From: Nonomuraea endophytica
GTDB taxonomy: Bacteria > Actinomycetota > Actinomycetes > Streptosporangiales > Streptosporangiaceae
Assembly (NCBI RefSeq): GCF_014203235.1
Contig: NZ_JACHIN010000007.1
Span: 284,560 to 348,559, forward strand
Reading direction: 5' to 3'
Length of the DNA: 64,000 nucleotides
A program made the position numbers and the translations under genes. The stretch's first letter is position 1; every line of letters begins with the position of its first letter. The notes under the pieces are model-generated. The model made no database searches. It saw nothing but the letters and a program-made list of their open reading frames with translations, and was not told the DNA's origin. This document shows, piece by piece, positions 9,058-18,438 of this stretch.

Positions 9058-9455
9058 GGGATAAACCTTACCTCTTCTTCGCTGATCTCCCCGTCGAGGA
9101 TGCGGTAGGAGCGGAATTCGGTCTCGTCCTCTTCCCGGGTTGAGACGAGCACGTAATGGGCGTTCGGCTCGGCGGCGTAGCTCACGTCGGTGCGTGAGGG
9201 GTAGGCCTCGGTGGCGGTGTGGGAGTGGTAGATCACGACGGGTTCCTCGTCGTTGTCGTCCATCTCCCGCCAGACGCGCAGCTGCTCCAGTGAGTCGAAA
9301 CGGTAGAAGGTGGGCGAGCGCTCGGCGTTCTCCATGGGGATGAACCGCTCGGGTACCCCATTTCGCCCCGCGATGACCCCACACGCCTCGTCGGGGTGGT
9401 CGGCCCGCGCGTGGGCCACGATCCTGTCCACCAGTTCCTGCGAGATCGTCAGCAT
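9054..9455 (-). CDS. mec: Mec, JAMM/MPN+ metallopeptidase of the CysO pathway
   Basis: Zinc metallopeptidase of 133 aa that releases cysteine from the CysO-cysteine adduct in the actinobacterial pathway. The JAMM motif is complete: Glu in HPDEACGVIAG and HSHTATEAYPSRTD supplying two His and an Asp. Located directly upstream of cysO and cysM, as in M. tuberculosis Rv1334-1336. The gene starts 10 bp after the DUF2017 stop codon. Confidence 0.93.
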   Translation of the reverse strand: MLTISQELVDRIVAHARADHPDEACGVIAGRNGVPERFIPMENAERSPTFYRFDSLEQLRVWREMDDNDEEPVVIYHSHTATEAYPSRTDVSYAAEPNAHYVLVSTREEDETEFRSYRILDGEISEEEVRFIP

Positions 9456-9465
9456 GGGCCGGAAA

Positions 9466-9987
9466 CTACCAGAGTGCGCGCACGAGGCTGTCCTGCAGGT
9501 AGGTCAGCCAGTCGTAGGTGACGTAGGCCGGGTAGCGCGGGTCGTCCTCGGACATCATCGCGATCTCGTCGTGCACCTCTTCGGTGACCTCCAGCCGCGT
9601 GCCCAGCGCCAGCCGTACGTCGTTGAGCGAGCGCAACCACGCCTGCGCCTGCTCGGGCGTGAGCTCGCTGCGGCCGGGCTTGGCCGTGTCCAGCATCGTC
9701 TGCGCGTCGGCGCGCTTGCCCTCGCGCAGCGTCGCCTCGGTGTAGCGGCGGAAGTCGGCCGAGTCCTCGTCGTCCTCGTAGGCGCTCGGGAACAGCCGCT
9801 TCAGCACCGGGTCCGACGGCGCCTGCGCGGCGCCGATGCCGAGCGCGCGCTCCAGCGGGTCGTCGCTGGTGAGCCCCGGCTCGACCAGCCCGAGCACCTG
9901 GGAGACCAGCGACTTGAGTATCGAGACCTCGGCGGGCTCGAACTCGGCGATCACGCCGTCCTTGTGCGAGCTGAAGCCAGAGCTCAC
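9466..9987 (-). CDS. DUF2017 family protein
   Basis: Conserved actinobacterial protein of about 173 aa, acidic and without recognised enzymatic motifs, ending in a typical YDWLTYLQDSLVRALW segment. GTG at 9985-9987 (VSSGFSSHKDGVIAEFEP) is chosen because a GAGG site precedes it and it places the start just after the clpS stop; an upstream in-frame ATG at 10077 would overlap clpS. The clpS-DUF2017-mec order matches mycobacteria (Rv1331, Rv1332, Rv1334). The molecular role is unknown. Confidence 0.85.
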   Translation of the reverse strand: MSSGFSSHKDGVIAEFEPAEVSILKSLVSQVLGLVEPGLTSDDPLERALGIGAAQAPSDPVLKRLFPSAYEDDEDSADFRRYTEATLREGKRADAQTMLDTAKPGRSELTPEQAQAWLRSLNDVRLALGTRLEVTEEVHDEIAMMSEDDPRYPAYVTYDWLTYLQDSLVRALW

Positions 9988-9997
9988 AGGTTCCGCC

Positions 9998-10291
9998 TCA
10001 CTTCGCCGAGTCCGGCTGGAGCGTCGCCCACAGGCCGTAGGAGTGAAGAATCTGCACATCGCGTTCCATTTCTTCACGCGTGCCGCTGGAGACGACGGCC
10101 TTGCCCTTGTGGTGGACGTCCTTCATGAGCTTCTCGGCTTTTTCCTTCGAGTAGCCGAAGACGGTCTGGAAGACATAGGTCACGTACGACATCAGGTTGA
10201 CCGGGTCATTCCAGACGATCGTCACCCATGGCAGATCGGGCCGAACGTCCGTTGACGGACGCTCGACGGCGATTGGAGCGGTGCTACCCAC
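9998..10291 (-). CDS. clpS: ATP-dependent Clp protease adaptor ClpS
   Basis: N-end rule adaptor (97 aa) that delivers substrates to ClpA/ClpC-ClpP. It has the family segments VTIVWNDPVNLMSYVTYVF (substrate-binding region) and KAVVSSGTREEMERDV. GTG start at 10289-10291. The first codon is only 40 bp from the divergent pncB start, so promoters for both must be within that interval and leaderless transcription is possible. First gene of the clpS-DUF2017-mec-cysO-cysM cluster. Confidence 0.95.
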   Translation of the reverse strand: MGSTAPIAVERPSTDVRPDLPWVTIVWNDPVNLMSYVTYVFQTVFGYSKEKAEKLMKDVHHKGKAVVSSGTREEMERDVQILHSYGLWATLQPDSAK

Positions 10292-10337
10292 ATCCCCGAG
10301 TCTGCCCTATCTGGGCCGTAGTCTTCGAGTCGTGACT

Positions 10338-11627
10338 ATGACCATGAGCACTGCGTTGCTCACAGATCACTATGAGCTGACAATGTTGCAGGCCGCGCTA
10401 CGCAGCGGCGCCGCCCATCGACGGGCCGTGTTCGAGGTCTTCGCCCGTCACCTGCCGGGCGGGCGCCGCTACGGTGTCGTCGCGGGCATCGGACGGGTGC
10501 TGGAGGAGCTGGAACGCTTCCGTTTCGGCGAGGAAGAACTGGCCTACCTGCGCGACAAGCGGGTGGTGGACGAGTCGACTCTGGCGTTTCTCGCCGATTA
10601 CCGATTTTCCGGGAGCGTGTGCGGTTACCGCGAAGGCGACCTGTACTTTCCGGCCTCGCCCATTCTCGTGGTCGAGGGCACGTTCGCGGAAGCCGTACTC
10701 CTCGAGACCCTGATCCTTTCGATTCTCAACCACGACTGCGCGATCGCCTCGGCCGCCTCGCGGATGGCCAACGCGGCCGGGGGCCGGCCGCTCATCGAGA
10801 TGGGCTCGCGCCGCACGCACGAGCGGTCCGCCGTCGCCGCCGCCCGCGCCGCCTATCTCGCCGGGTTCACCGCGACCTCCAACCTCATGGCCGGCCACGC
10901 CTACGGCGTCCCCACAGCCGGTACGGCCGCGCACGCGTTCATCCTCCTGCACGACTCGGAGAAGTCCGCCTTCGAGGCCCAGATCGCCTCCTTCGGCGCC
11001 TCGACCACGCTGCTGGTGGACACCTACGACGTGCCCGAGGCGGTCAAGACCGCGGTCGAGCTGGCCGGCAGCGACCTGGGCGCGGTCCGGATCGACTCCG
11101 GCGACCTGGCCGCCGCCGCGCAGGAGGTACGCGAGCAGCTCGACGCCCTGGGCGCCTTCAAGACCCGCATCCTGGTCACCTCCGACCTCGACGAGTACGC
11201 GATCGCCGCCCTGGCCGCGGCCCCCGTGGACGCCTACGGCGTGGGCACCTCGCTGGTGACCGGGTCGGGGGTGCCGACGGCGGCGCTGGTGTACAAGCTC
11301 GTGGCCAGGGAGACCGCGACCGGCAAGCTGGAGCCGGTGGCCAAGCGCTCGGTGGGCAAGCCGTCGCGGGGCGGCCGCAAGCACGCGTACCGGCTGCTCG
11401 ACGAGACCGGCCACTTCGAGACCGAACTGGTGACCACCTCGCCCGGGGGCGTGGTGCCGGAGGGCGGCGTCCCGCTGCTGCACCCGCTGGTCGAGGACGG
11501 CACGGTCGTGGGCGGCGAGCCCCTGGAGGCCGCTCGCGCCCGCCATCGCGAAGCCATCGCCCGCCTGCCCCAGGACGCCCTCCACCTCGGGCGGGGCTAT
11601 GCGGCCATCCCCACGGAATTCGCCTGA
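10338..11627 (+). CDS. pncB: Nicotinate phosphoribosyltransferase
   Basis: Converts nicotinate and PRPP to nicotinate mononucleotide in NAD salvage. About 429 aa, beginning STALLTDHYELTMLQAAL, with EMGSRRTHERSAVAAARAAYLAG, DTYDVPEAVKTA and VRIDSGDLA motifs of the family. Three in-frame starts (GTG 10332, ATG 10338, ATG 10344) are close together, none with a clear ribosome binding site. Followed 15 bp later by the nicotinamidase gene, giving a two-step salvage operon. Confidence 0.95.
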   Translation: MTMSTALLTDHYELTMLQAALRSGAAHRRAVFEVFARHLPGGRRYGVVAGIGRVLEELERFRFGEEELAYLRDKRVVDESTLAFLADYRFSGSVCGYREGDLYFPASPILVVEGTFAEAVLLETLILSILNHDCAIASAASRMANAAGGRPLIEMGSRRTHERSAVAAARAAYLAGFTATSNLMAGHAYGVPTAGTAAHAFILLHDSEKSAFEAQIASFGASTTLLVDTYDVPEAVKTAVELAGSDLGAVRIDSGDLAAAAQEVREQLDALGAFKTRILVTSDLDEYAIAALAAAPVDAYGVGTSLVTGSGVPTAALVYKLVARETATGKLEPVAKRSVGKPSRGGRKHAYRLLDETGHFETELVTTSPGGVVPEGGVPLLHPLVEDGTVVGGEPLEAARARHREAIARLPQDALHLGRGYAAIPTEFA

Positions 11628-11642
11628 AGTATCGTTCTTGGT

Positions 11643-12215
11643 ATGAGCACGGCGCTGATCATCGTCGATGTGCAGAACGACTTCTGCGAGGGCGGCAGCC
11701 TTGCCGTGGCAGGCGGCTCGGAGGTCGCGGCGGCCATCACCCGCCACGTGACCGACCACGGCTACGCGCACGTGGTGGCCACCCGCGACTACCACGTCGA
11801 CCCCGGCGAGCACTTCTCCCTGACGCCCGACTACGTGAGCTCCTGGCCCGCGCACTGCGTGGCCGGCACCCCGGGCGCCGACTTCCACCCCGCCTTCGAC
11901 GTGGCGGCGGTGGAGGAGGTCTTCAGCAAGGGGGCGCACGAGGCGGCCTACAGCGGCTTCGAGGGCGCCTCCGGCGACGGCGTCTCGCTGGCCGACTGGC
12001 TCAACGCCCACGGCGTGCACCAGGTGGACGTGGTCGGCATCGCCACCGACCACTGCGTGCGCGCCACGGCGCTGGACGCGGTCAAGCACGGGCTCGCGGT
12101 GACCGTGCTGCTCGACCTGACGGCCGGGGTGGCCCGCCACACCACGGACAAGGCCCTCGCCGACCTCGCCGAAGCGGGCGCCAATCTGCAGGGCGCGCCG
12201 ACGGTCCGTAGCTAG
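11643..12215 (+). CDS. pncA: Nicotinamidase/pyrazinamidase
   Basis: Isochorismatase-fold amidohydrolase of 190 aa that deamidates nicotinamide to nicotinate, the substrate of the upstream pncB product. The catalytic triad Asp9, Lys96 and Cys138 and the metal ligands Asp49, His51, His57 and His71 are all present at the same spacing as M. tuberculosis PncA. The ATG lies 15 bp after the pncB stop. Confidence 0.95.
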   Translation: MSTALIIVDVQNDFCEGGSLAVAGGSEVAAAITRHVTDHGYAHVVATRDYHVDPGEHFSLTPDYVSSWPAHCVAGTPGADFHPAFDVAAVEEVFSKGAHEAAYSGFEGASGDGVSLADWLNAHGVHQVDVVGIATDHCVRATALDAVKHGLAVTVLLDLTAGVARHTTDKALADLAEAGANLQGAPTVRS

Positions 12216-12321
12216 AGACTACGCAGAGTACTGGTCATGTGATATTCAAGACGGCGACACCCCTCTGTCCGCGAACTAATACGGAGAGTCACATCTCTCC
12301 TTCACCGTCTTGGGGTCTTTC

Positions 12322-12855
12322 ATGCTCGCCATCTCCCTGGGCCTGGCATGGCTGGTGCTCGCGCCGCTCAGCCTCTGGGTGCTCTTCCGCGGCCGCAACC
12401 TCGCCAAGGTCGGCGCGGTGGTCACGCTCGTGCTTCTGGAGTCGGGTACGGTCGCCCTGGCCGACACCCTCGACCCGGAGCCGGTCGTGGTCTCCCACAC
12501 CATGCCGCGCCCGGCGGCGTGCGCCGAGAGCGCCCCGGTCCCCTCGACCGCCCGGGTGGTCGGCCGCCGCAGCCTGGAGCTGACCTGGCCGGCCTCGGCG
12601 ACCGAGTGCGACACGGCGAAGGTGCTGATGCGCCCCAAGGGCCACCGGCTGCGCGTGTGGATCCGCGAGGGCCCGCTGTCCGGCCGCCACCCCGGCGTCA
12701 CCACCGTCCCGGTGCGCGTCGCCGGCGGCGCGGCCTCCCTCCGGATCCCCCTGCCCAAGCCCGGGGCCTACAAGGCCGTGGACGGCCGCACCGACCACCG
12801 CATCCCCGCCCCGGCCACGCACTCAGCACAACCCGCATCCCCAGACCGCCCGTAG
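12322..12855 (+). CDS. Hypothetical membrane protein
   Basis: 177 aa with two N-terminal hydrophobic helices (about 1-24 and 30-50) followed by a soluble domain with two Cys and many Pro and basic residues. I recognise no family. The frame extends to a TTG at 12310 but the ATG at 12322 is the likelier start. It stands alone between pncA and a convergent helicase gene. Confidence 0.55.
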   Translation: MLAISLGLAWLVLAPLSLWVLFRGRNLAKVGAVVTLVLLESGTVALADTLDPEPVVVSHTMPRPAACAESAPVPSTARVVGRRSLELTWPASATECDTAKVLMRPKGHRLRVWIREGPLSGRHPGVTTVPVRVAGGAASLRIPLPKPGAYKAVDGRTDHRIPAPATHSAQPASPDRP

Positions 12856-12873
12856 ACGCGCAGGCCGTATCCC

Positions 12874-12900
12874 CCGGGCGCGCGCTCACGCGCTGCCCGG
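12874..12900. terminator. Bidirectional hairpin between convergent genes
   Basis: Inverted repeat CCGGGCGCGCG (12874-12884) against CGCGCTGCCCGG (12889-12900) with a 4-nt loop and one bulged T. It sits in the 53-bp gap between the membrane-protein gene and the convergent helicase gene. No T tract is present. Confidence 0.5.
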
Positions 12901-12908
12901 AGAGGTGG

Positions 12909-14657
12909 TCAGCGGCGTTGGGTGGCCCAGGCGCGGATCTTGTCGATGCGTTCCTGGATCTGCTCGGCCGTGGCCTGGGCGATGGGCGGGCCGCCGCAGG
13001 CGCGGCGCAGGTCGTTGTGGATGACGCCGTGCGGCTGGCCGGTGCGGTGGTTCCAGGCGCCGACGAGGCCGTTGAGCTCGCGGCGCAGCTCGGCCATCTG
13101 CTCGTGCGGCGCCAGCGCGGGCGCGGCCGTCTCGGCCTTCTTGGTCTTGGCTGCCTGCTGGTCGGACTGGCGCTTGCGCAGCAGGGTCGCGACCTGGTCG
13201 GGTTCGAGCAGGCCGGGCAGGCCGATGAAGTCTTCCTCCTCGGCCGAGCCGACCTCGGCGCCGGTGCCGAACTCACCGCCGTCGAACAGCACGCGGTCGA
13301 AGGTGGCCGACGTCTCCATGGTCTCGAACGGCAGCTCGTCGCCCAGGACGTCGGGGTTGTCCTTCTTGCGGTTGGCGTCCTGCAGGAGGGAGTCGTCGAG
13401 ACCGTCCTCAGGGGGGCGCTTGTTGAGGATGTGGTCGCGTTCGACCTCCATCTCGTTGGCCAGGCCCATGAGGGTCGGCACCGAAGGCAGGAAGACCGAG
13501 GCCATCTCGCCGCGTTTGCGGGCCCGCACGAAGCGGCCCACGGCCTGGGCGAAGAAGAGCGGGGTCGAGGTGGAGGTGGCGTAGACGCCGACGCACAGGC
13601 GCGGGATGTCGACGCCTTCCGAGACCATGCGGACGGCGATGAGCCAGCGGTCCTCCGACACGGCGAACTGCTTGATCTTCTTGGAGGCGCCCGGGTCATC
13701 GGAGAGCACGACGGTGGCGCCCTCGCCGCTGATGTTGCGCAGGTGGCGGGCGTAGGCGCGGGCGGCCTCGTGGTCGGTGGCGATGACCAGGCCGCCGGCG
13801 TCGGGCACGCCGCGGCGTACCTCGGTGAGGCGGCGGTCGGCGGCCTGCATCACCTGGCGGATCCAGTCGCCCTTGGGGTCGAGCGCGGCCCGCCAGGCCT
13901 GGGAGAGCTGGTCCTTGGTGAGCGGGGTGCCGAGGGTGGCGGCGATCTCGTCGCCGGCGCGGGTGCGCCACTTCATCTCGCCGGAGTAGGCGAGGAAGAT
14001 CACCGGGCGGACGACGCCGTCGTCGAGGGCGGGGCCGTAGCCGTAGGAGTAGTCGGAGACGCTGCGCTTGAAGCCCTCGGCGTCCTCGGCGTATTCGACG
14101 AAGGGGATGGGGCTGTCGTCGGATCGGAACGGGGTGCCGGTGAGCTGGAGGCGGCGGGTGGCGGGTTCGAACGCCTCGCGGATGCCGTCGCCCCACGACT
14201 TGGCGTCGCCGGCGTGGTGCACCTCGTCGAAGATGATCAGCGTCTTGCGCGCCTCGGTGCGGGCGCGGTGGAGCGCCGGGTGCATGGCGACCTGGGCGTA
14301 GGTGACCGCGACGCCGATGTAGTCGCGTGAGGTGGCGCCCTGGCTGTTCTTGAACTCGGGGTCGATGTTGATGCCGACCTTGCCCGCGGCGTCGGCCCAC
14401 TGGCGCTTGAGGTGCTCGGTGGGCGTGACGATGGTGATCGCCCTGATCACGCCGTTGGCCAGGAGCTCGCTGGCGATGCGCAGGGCGTAGGTCGTCTTGC
14501 CCGCGCCCGGCGTCGCCACCGTGAGGAAGTCACGGGGTTCGCGCCTGAAGTAGAGGTCGAAAGCCTCCTGCTGCCAGGCCCTCAGCTTGGGGGCGGTGCC
14601 CCATGCTGCCCTGTCGGGATAGGAGGGTGACAGATGGGATGCGGCGAACGTGCTCAC
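12909..14657 (-). CDS. DEAD/DEAH-box superfamily 2 helicase
   Basis: Roughly 582-aa SF2 helicase resembling the XPB/RecG-like conserved actinobacterial type. Visible motifs: Q-type LRAWQQEAFDLY, Walker A ATPGAGKTT (about 48-56), DEVH box in IIFDEVHHAG, LTGTPFR (motif III) and QAVGRFVRARKRG (motif VI). The C-terminal 150 residues are charged and unlike the core. GTG at 14655-14657 with an AGGGGTG site is preferred over an upstream ATG. The biological role (repair, RNA or defence) is not evident from its neighbours. Confidence 0.85.
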   Translation of the reverse strand: MSTFAASHLSPSYPDRAAWGTAPKLRAWQQEAFDLYFRREPRDFLTVATPGAGKTTYALRIASELLANGVIRAITIVTPTEHLKRQWADAAGKVGINIDPEFKNSQGATSRDYIGVAVTYAQVAMHPALHRARTEARKTLIIFDEVHHAGDAKSWGDGIREAFEPATRRLQLTGTPFRSDDSPIPFVEYAEDAEGFKRSVSDYSYGYGPALDDGVVRPVIFLAYSGEMKWRTRAGDEIAATLGTPLTKDQLSQAWRAALDPKGDWIRQVMQAADRRLTEVRRGVPDAGGLVIATDHEAARAYARHLRNISGEGATVVLSDDPGASKKIKQFAVSEDRWLIAVRMVSEGVDIPRLCVGVYATSTSTPLFFAQAVGRFVRARKRGEMASVFLPSVPTLMGLANEMEVERDHILNKRPPEDGLDDSLLQDANRKKDNPDVLGDELPFETMETSATFDRVLFDGGEFGTGAEVGSAEEEDFIGLPGLLEPDQVATLLRKRQSDQQAAKTKKAETAAPALAPHEQMAELRRELNGLVGAWNHRTGQPHGVIHNDLRRACGGPPIAQATAEQIQERIDKIRAWATQRR

Positions 14658-14791
14658 CGCATCACCCCTGGGGTTCGTGTGCTTCGCTCTCTCACAGTGA
14701 CCCAAGAGTAATCGGGCCCACCGACAAGACGTGCCGTGGAACCTGGATCCTGGCCAACCTCATCCTTGCGTGCTATTGGGCGTCACGCGGC

Positions 14792-15520
14792 TTATCGCAC
14801 GCTCGCCATCACCGTGTCGAGGGCCTCGATTGAGGCGGTATCCGCAGGTTGGAGCAGCCCGACCAGCAGAACGGAGCGCCCGGGCCGGGTGAGAAGAGTC
14901 ACCCTCAGGTACGCGGGACGGTTGACCACATCTCGATATTCGGCCCGGAGCGCCCGCGTGTATCCCTGAGGCAGGGCCCGGTCGTCGACGATGTCGACCT
15001 TGTCGCCTTTGAGGAGCAGCCGCGAGTAGAGCTGCGCTGTGTCGGCGACCATCGTCCGCGCCCCCTGCGAAGAGTGCGGTACGGCCCGCGCCATCACCAC
15101 CCCCCGCTCCGACCGGGCCACCGAGGTGAACCCGGTCACCGGCGCCACCACCCCCTCCTGCCATCCCTGCGGCAACGTCAACGTCACCTGGGCGACGGCG
15201 TCCACGAGCCGCCCCTGGACCGGCGGCGGGGTCGCCATCCTGAACACGACCACGACCAGCGCGCCGACCAGCCCCGCGGCCACGAGGAGCGCCAGCACGG
15301 CCCCGGCGCGCCTGCGCCAGCGCCAGCGGCGGACCGGGCTGGGCGTGGCGGGCCTGCCGTAGTAGCGGGCGGAAGGGGGCAGCGACTCCCACGGCGGCGG
15401 CTCGACGTCGCGGCCCGCCGTACGCCTGAGTGGGGGGTTCCACGGCTCGTCGGGGTCGTCGGGCAGCGGAGGGGTGCCGCGCGGTGAACCGGGCGGCCAG
15501 ACGCGGTGATCGTCCTCCAT
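14792..15520 (-). CDS. Hypothetical membrane-anchored protein
   Basis: 242 aa. The N-terminal 60 residues are Pro/Asp/Arg-rich, followed by a basic stretch and a single hydrophobic helix (about 71-94). The remaining 145 residues form a soluble, predicted external domain. No family recognised; single-pass proteins of this layout are common in actinomycetes. It lies in the same direction as the helicase but 134 bp upstream of its start. Confidence 0.6.
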   Translation of the reverse strand: MEDDHRVWPPGSPRGTPPLPDDPDEPWNPPLRRTAGRDVEPPPWESLPPSARYYGRPATPSPVRRWRWRRRAGAVLALLVAAGLVGALVVVVFRMATPPPVQGRLVDAVAQVTLTLPQGWQEGVVAPVTGFTSVARSERGVVMARAVPHSSQGARTMVADTAQLYSRLLLKGDKVDIVDDRALPQGYTRALRAEYRDVVNRPAYLRVTLLTRPGRSVLLVGLLQPADTASIEALDTVMASVR

Positions 15521-15692
15521 CGCACCTCCTCGTCCCGCTGTCCTATCACTCCTCCCGCCGACGATTCCGGCGATCCGCGATCGCTGGGACGAGAGGGGAA
15601 AGTTAGACGATTGAGGGGTACGGCGGGGCGCGAGTCGCCGGCGGGGGCACGATCAGTGCCTACCCGGCAACGCGCCCGCTCACTCCGCGCGA

Positions 15693-17078
15693 TCAGGTCG
15701 CGGTACGGGCCGAAAGGAGTGTCGCGGCCAGTGCGATGGCGGCCATGAGGCAGGAGATGACGATGAAGCCGGTCGCGATCTGTGAAGGCGCGTGGCCGAT
15801 CATGTTCACCAGGGCGCCGCCCACGCCGATGGTCAGGGCGGAGCCGAGCATGTCGGTGACCGAGAGGGCGGCGGAGTTGGCGCCCTGCTCGTTGAGCGGC
15901 GACTGCTTGAGCGCGGTGACGCTGACCGTGGTCATGCCGAGGCCCATGCCGAAGCCGGCGATGATCCAGGCGGGCACCGCGACCCACCCGGTGATGCCGG
16001 GCAGGACGGACAGCATGGTGAGGAGCACGCCGATCATCACGCAGAAGGCGCCCAGCCGGATGCGCTTGTGGGGCAGGGCTTCGCGGCGGCTCTGCAGGTA
16101 GGAGCCGGTCGACCAGCCGAGGGCGCCGGTGGTGAGCGCGATGCCGGCGGTGGTGGCGTCGAAGTCCTTGACCTCCTGCAGCGCGAGCGGGATGTAGGCG
16201 TTGACGCCGAAGAAGGCGGCCGAGAAGAACCCGCGCATCATGACCGTGGTGGGCAGTCCCCGGCCGAAGCGCAGCGCGTGCGGCGGCAGCAGCCGGTACA
16301 GGCCGTAGCCGAGCGCGGCCAGCCCGACCACGCCGATCAGGCCGGTGACGACCGTGTGCGTCTGGATGCCGTAGAGCAGCGCGCCGGCGCCCACGGCGGC
16401 GCAGGTGGCAGCCAGCGCCATCAGGCCCGGCCGGGAGCGCGGGCCGGTCGAGGGGACGGCCTCCTCGGTGGGCTTCTTGTTCAGGGCGGGCACGAGCATG
16501 ACCAGCGCGGGCACCACGAGCGGGATGATGCCGTAGAAGACCCACTCCCAGCCGAACCGGTCGCCGACGAAGCCCGCGATGGCCGGTCCGACCATGGCGG
16601 GCACGACCCAGGCCGCGGACAGCCCGGCGAAGACCCTGGGACGCACCTCGGCGGGATACACCCGGGCGATCATCACGAACAGCGCCACGATCGTGGTCCC
16701 CGCCCCGAGCCCCTGTACGGCCCGCGCCACGATGAACATCTCCTTGCTGAACGCCGCCCCGGCCAGCCCCATCCCGGCGACGAACAGCACCACGCCCACC
16801 AGGAACGGCATGGTGTAGCCGCGCCGGTCCGACCAGAGCCCCGACACCACGTTGGCGAACAGGCTGGCGATGAGGAAGGCGGAGAAGCTGATGCCGTACA
16901 GCGCCTCGGCGTGCAGGTCCTTGGAGACCTGGGGCATGACGACGCCGACGGACATGCCTTCGAAGGCGATGAGGGTGGCGACGAGGAGGATGCCGAAGGT
17001 GGCCGTGCGGTAGGCGGGCCCGAAGATACGGGGTGGGTCGACTGGAGCGTCCAGAGTCTTCGGTGCTGTCACCCCCAT
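15693..17078 (-). CDS. MFS transporter, drug-efflux type
   Basis: 461-aa major facilitator with a conserved loop 2-3 motif (GLWSDRRGYT) and the motif C-like AAWVVPAMVGPAIAGFVGDRFGWEWVF, which is typical of drug/proton antiporters. About 14 hydrophobic segments can be drawn. ATG at 17076-17078. There is no adjacent regulator; the divergent neighbour is a tiny membrane protein. The substrate is unknown. Confidence 0.85.
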   Translation of the reverse strand: MGVTAPKTLDAPVDPPRIFGPAYRTATFGILLVATLIAFEGMSVGVVMPQVSKDLHAEALYGISFSAFLIASLFANVVSGLWSDRRGYTMPFLVGVVLFVAGMGLAGAAFSKEMFIVARAVQGLGAGTTIVALFVMIARVYPAEVRPRVFAGLSAAWVVPAMVGPAIAGFVGDRFGWEWVFYGIIPLVVPALVMLVPALNKKPTEEAVPSTGPRSRPGLMALAATCAAVGAGALLYGIQTHTVVTGLIGVVGLAALGYGLYRLLPPHALRFGRGLPTTVMMRGFFSAAFFGVNAYIPLALQEVKDFDATTAGIALTTGALGWSTGSYLQSRREALPHKRIRLGAFCVMIGVLLTMLSVLPGITGWVAVPAWIIAGFGMGLGMTTVSVTALKQSPLNEQGANSAALSVTDMLGSALTIGVGGALVNMIGHAPSQIATGFIVISCLMAAIALAATLLSARTAT

Positions 17079-17157
17079 ATCCTAGATGTCGCCATTTTTC
17101 ACTTCAAAGTAACCCCGGCGTTGCGGCCACAACCCGGTAGCCAGGGAGGATGGCGTC

Positions 17158-17454
17158 ATGCGATCTTCCACCAAGCCCGAGCGGGCCGAGCCCGGCACTC
17201 TGCTGGGCGGCGGCTCGCTGCTCGCCGGTCTCGCCGGCCTGGCCAGCGGCCCCGTCTGGGCCCTCGCCCCCGGCGGCTGGATGGCCGCCGGCTACGCGCC
17301 CAACCCGTTCAGCCTGATCGCCGGCCTGGTCGGCCTTCTGTTCGGCCTCGGCGGGCTGCTCACGGGGCTGGCGACCTGGCGCACCGGCGGCAGCCGCGCG
17401 GGCGCGCTGCTGGCCACCGCCGGCCTGGCCGTGTCCCTGCTGTCGTTCGTGTAG
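17158..17454 (+). CDS. Small membrane protein, hypothetical
   Basis: 98 aa, Gly/Ala/Leu-rich with three hydrophobic segments (about 15-38, 44-70 and 79-98) and a basic N-terminus. No family recognised. The stop lies 5 bp from the stop of the convergent metalloprotease gene. Confidence 0.55.
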   Translation: MRSSTKPERAEPGTLLGGGSLLAGLAGLASGPVWALAPGGWMAAGYAPNPFSLIAGLVGLLFGLGGLLTGLATWRTGGSRAGALLATAGLAVSLLSFV

Positions 17455-17459
17455 ACCGG

Positions 17460-18359
17460 TCAGGTCTCCGTGCCGCGGTAGGCCGCCCACATCTCGTGCA
17501 TCCTGACCGCCTGACCCTGCGTGAACTCCTTCATGCACCGGTCGTAGGAGTAGTCCATGAAGTTGCGGATCGGGTCGGTCCCGCCCAGCGGGCAGGTGTC
17601 CTTGACGCCCGGGCAGCCCTCGGTCGGCAGCGCCTCGGGCGGCGTGTCGTCCACGCCGTCGCCGGGCTCCTCGCAGCCGTTCTCGAAGGTGTGGAAGAGC
17701 CCGAGCCAGTGGCCGATCTCGTGCACGCCGGTGAAGCCCAGGTCGAAGTTGCGCAGGGCGCCGCCGGGCAGGCTGCGCCAGTCGACGACGACGCCGTCCA
17801 GGCGCGGGCCCGAGGCGTACCAGAAGGGGTAGGTCGAGAAGCCGAGCACGAGTTCGCTGAGCTGGCCGATGTAGAGGTTGAGCGTCTGCACGCCGCCCTT
17901 GCGCAGGTGGCCCTTCATCGCCGCCTCGTGGCCCAGCGGGTCGCCGAACCAGGAGGTGTTGCGGGTGAGCGTGATCCCGTCCAGGCGGAAGCGGACGCCG
18001 GTGTCGACGCCGCCGAATTGCCCGCCGTACGCGGAGTTGAGCGCGGTGATCTGCGAGCGCACGGCCTCGTCGGGCGCCCGCCGGCGGCCGTCGGTGAGCA
18101 CGTGCACCCAGGTCGAGATCGTGATCGAGGTCGGCGGCTTGGTGTCGCCGAGCCGCTCGCCGAGTTCGGCGAGCACCTCGCGCACCTGCCGCGGATCGGG
18201 CTCGCGCACGTGCGGAGCGCGCACGTCGGGCGGGCGCTCCGCGCTCAGCCTGGGTACGGCGGGCCGTTCGCAGGACGCGGCGGCAGCAGCAGAGTGGTCG
18301 ATCGGTGGCACGGCCGCGAGCAGGCACACCAACAGAACGGCGGTCGCACGCCGGGCCAT
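17460..18359 (-). CDS. Secreted zinc metalloprotease, M43 (pappalysin-like) family
   Basis: 299 aa with an N-terminal signal peptide (about 1-26, ending AAAAA). The metzincin zinc site is complete: HEIGHWLGLFH (His213, Glu214, His217, His223) and a downstream Met-turn in NFMDYSYD (Met268). Several Cys near the active site suggest disulfides typical of M43B peptidases. It probably acts outside the cell on protein substrates. ATG at 18357-18359. Confidence 0.9.
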   Translation of the reverse strand: MARRATAVLLVCLLAAVPPIDHSAAAAASCERPAVPRLSAERPPDVRAPHVREPDPRQVREVLAELGERLGDTKPPTSITISTWVHVLTDGRRRAPDEAVRSQITALNSAYGGQFGGVDTGVRFRLDGITLTRNTSWFGDPLGHEAAMKGHLRKGGVQTLNLYIGQLSELVLGFSTYPFWYASGPRLDGVVVDWRSLPGGALRNFDLGFTGVHEIGHWLGLFHTFENGCEEPGDGVDDTPPEALPTEGCPGVKDTCPLGGTDPIRNFMDYSYDRCMKEFTQGQAVRMHEMWAAYRGTET

Positions 18360-18438
18360 GCAGTCCCCCGATACGGCATGAGCAGGTCAGGACATCCCGA
18401 CCGTAGCCCTACCGGGGGCGATCACCCGTGATCAACAC

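Noticed and set aside
10398..12140. 580-aa minus-strand open frame opposite pncB and pncA
   Set aside because: Antisense shadow: the composition is Arg/Gly/Val/Asp/His-rich with no motif, while the plus strand encodes two confidently recognised enzymes with all catalytic residues.
15792..18431. 879-aa plus-strand open frame
   Set aside because: Runs antisense to an MFS transporter and a metalloprotease and across their junction; no recognisable domain.
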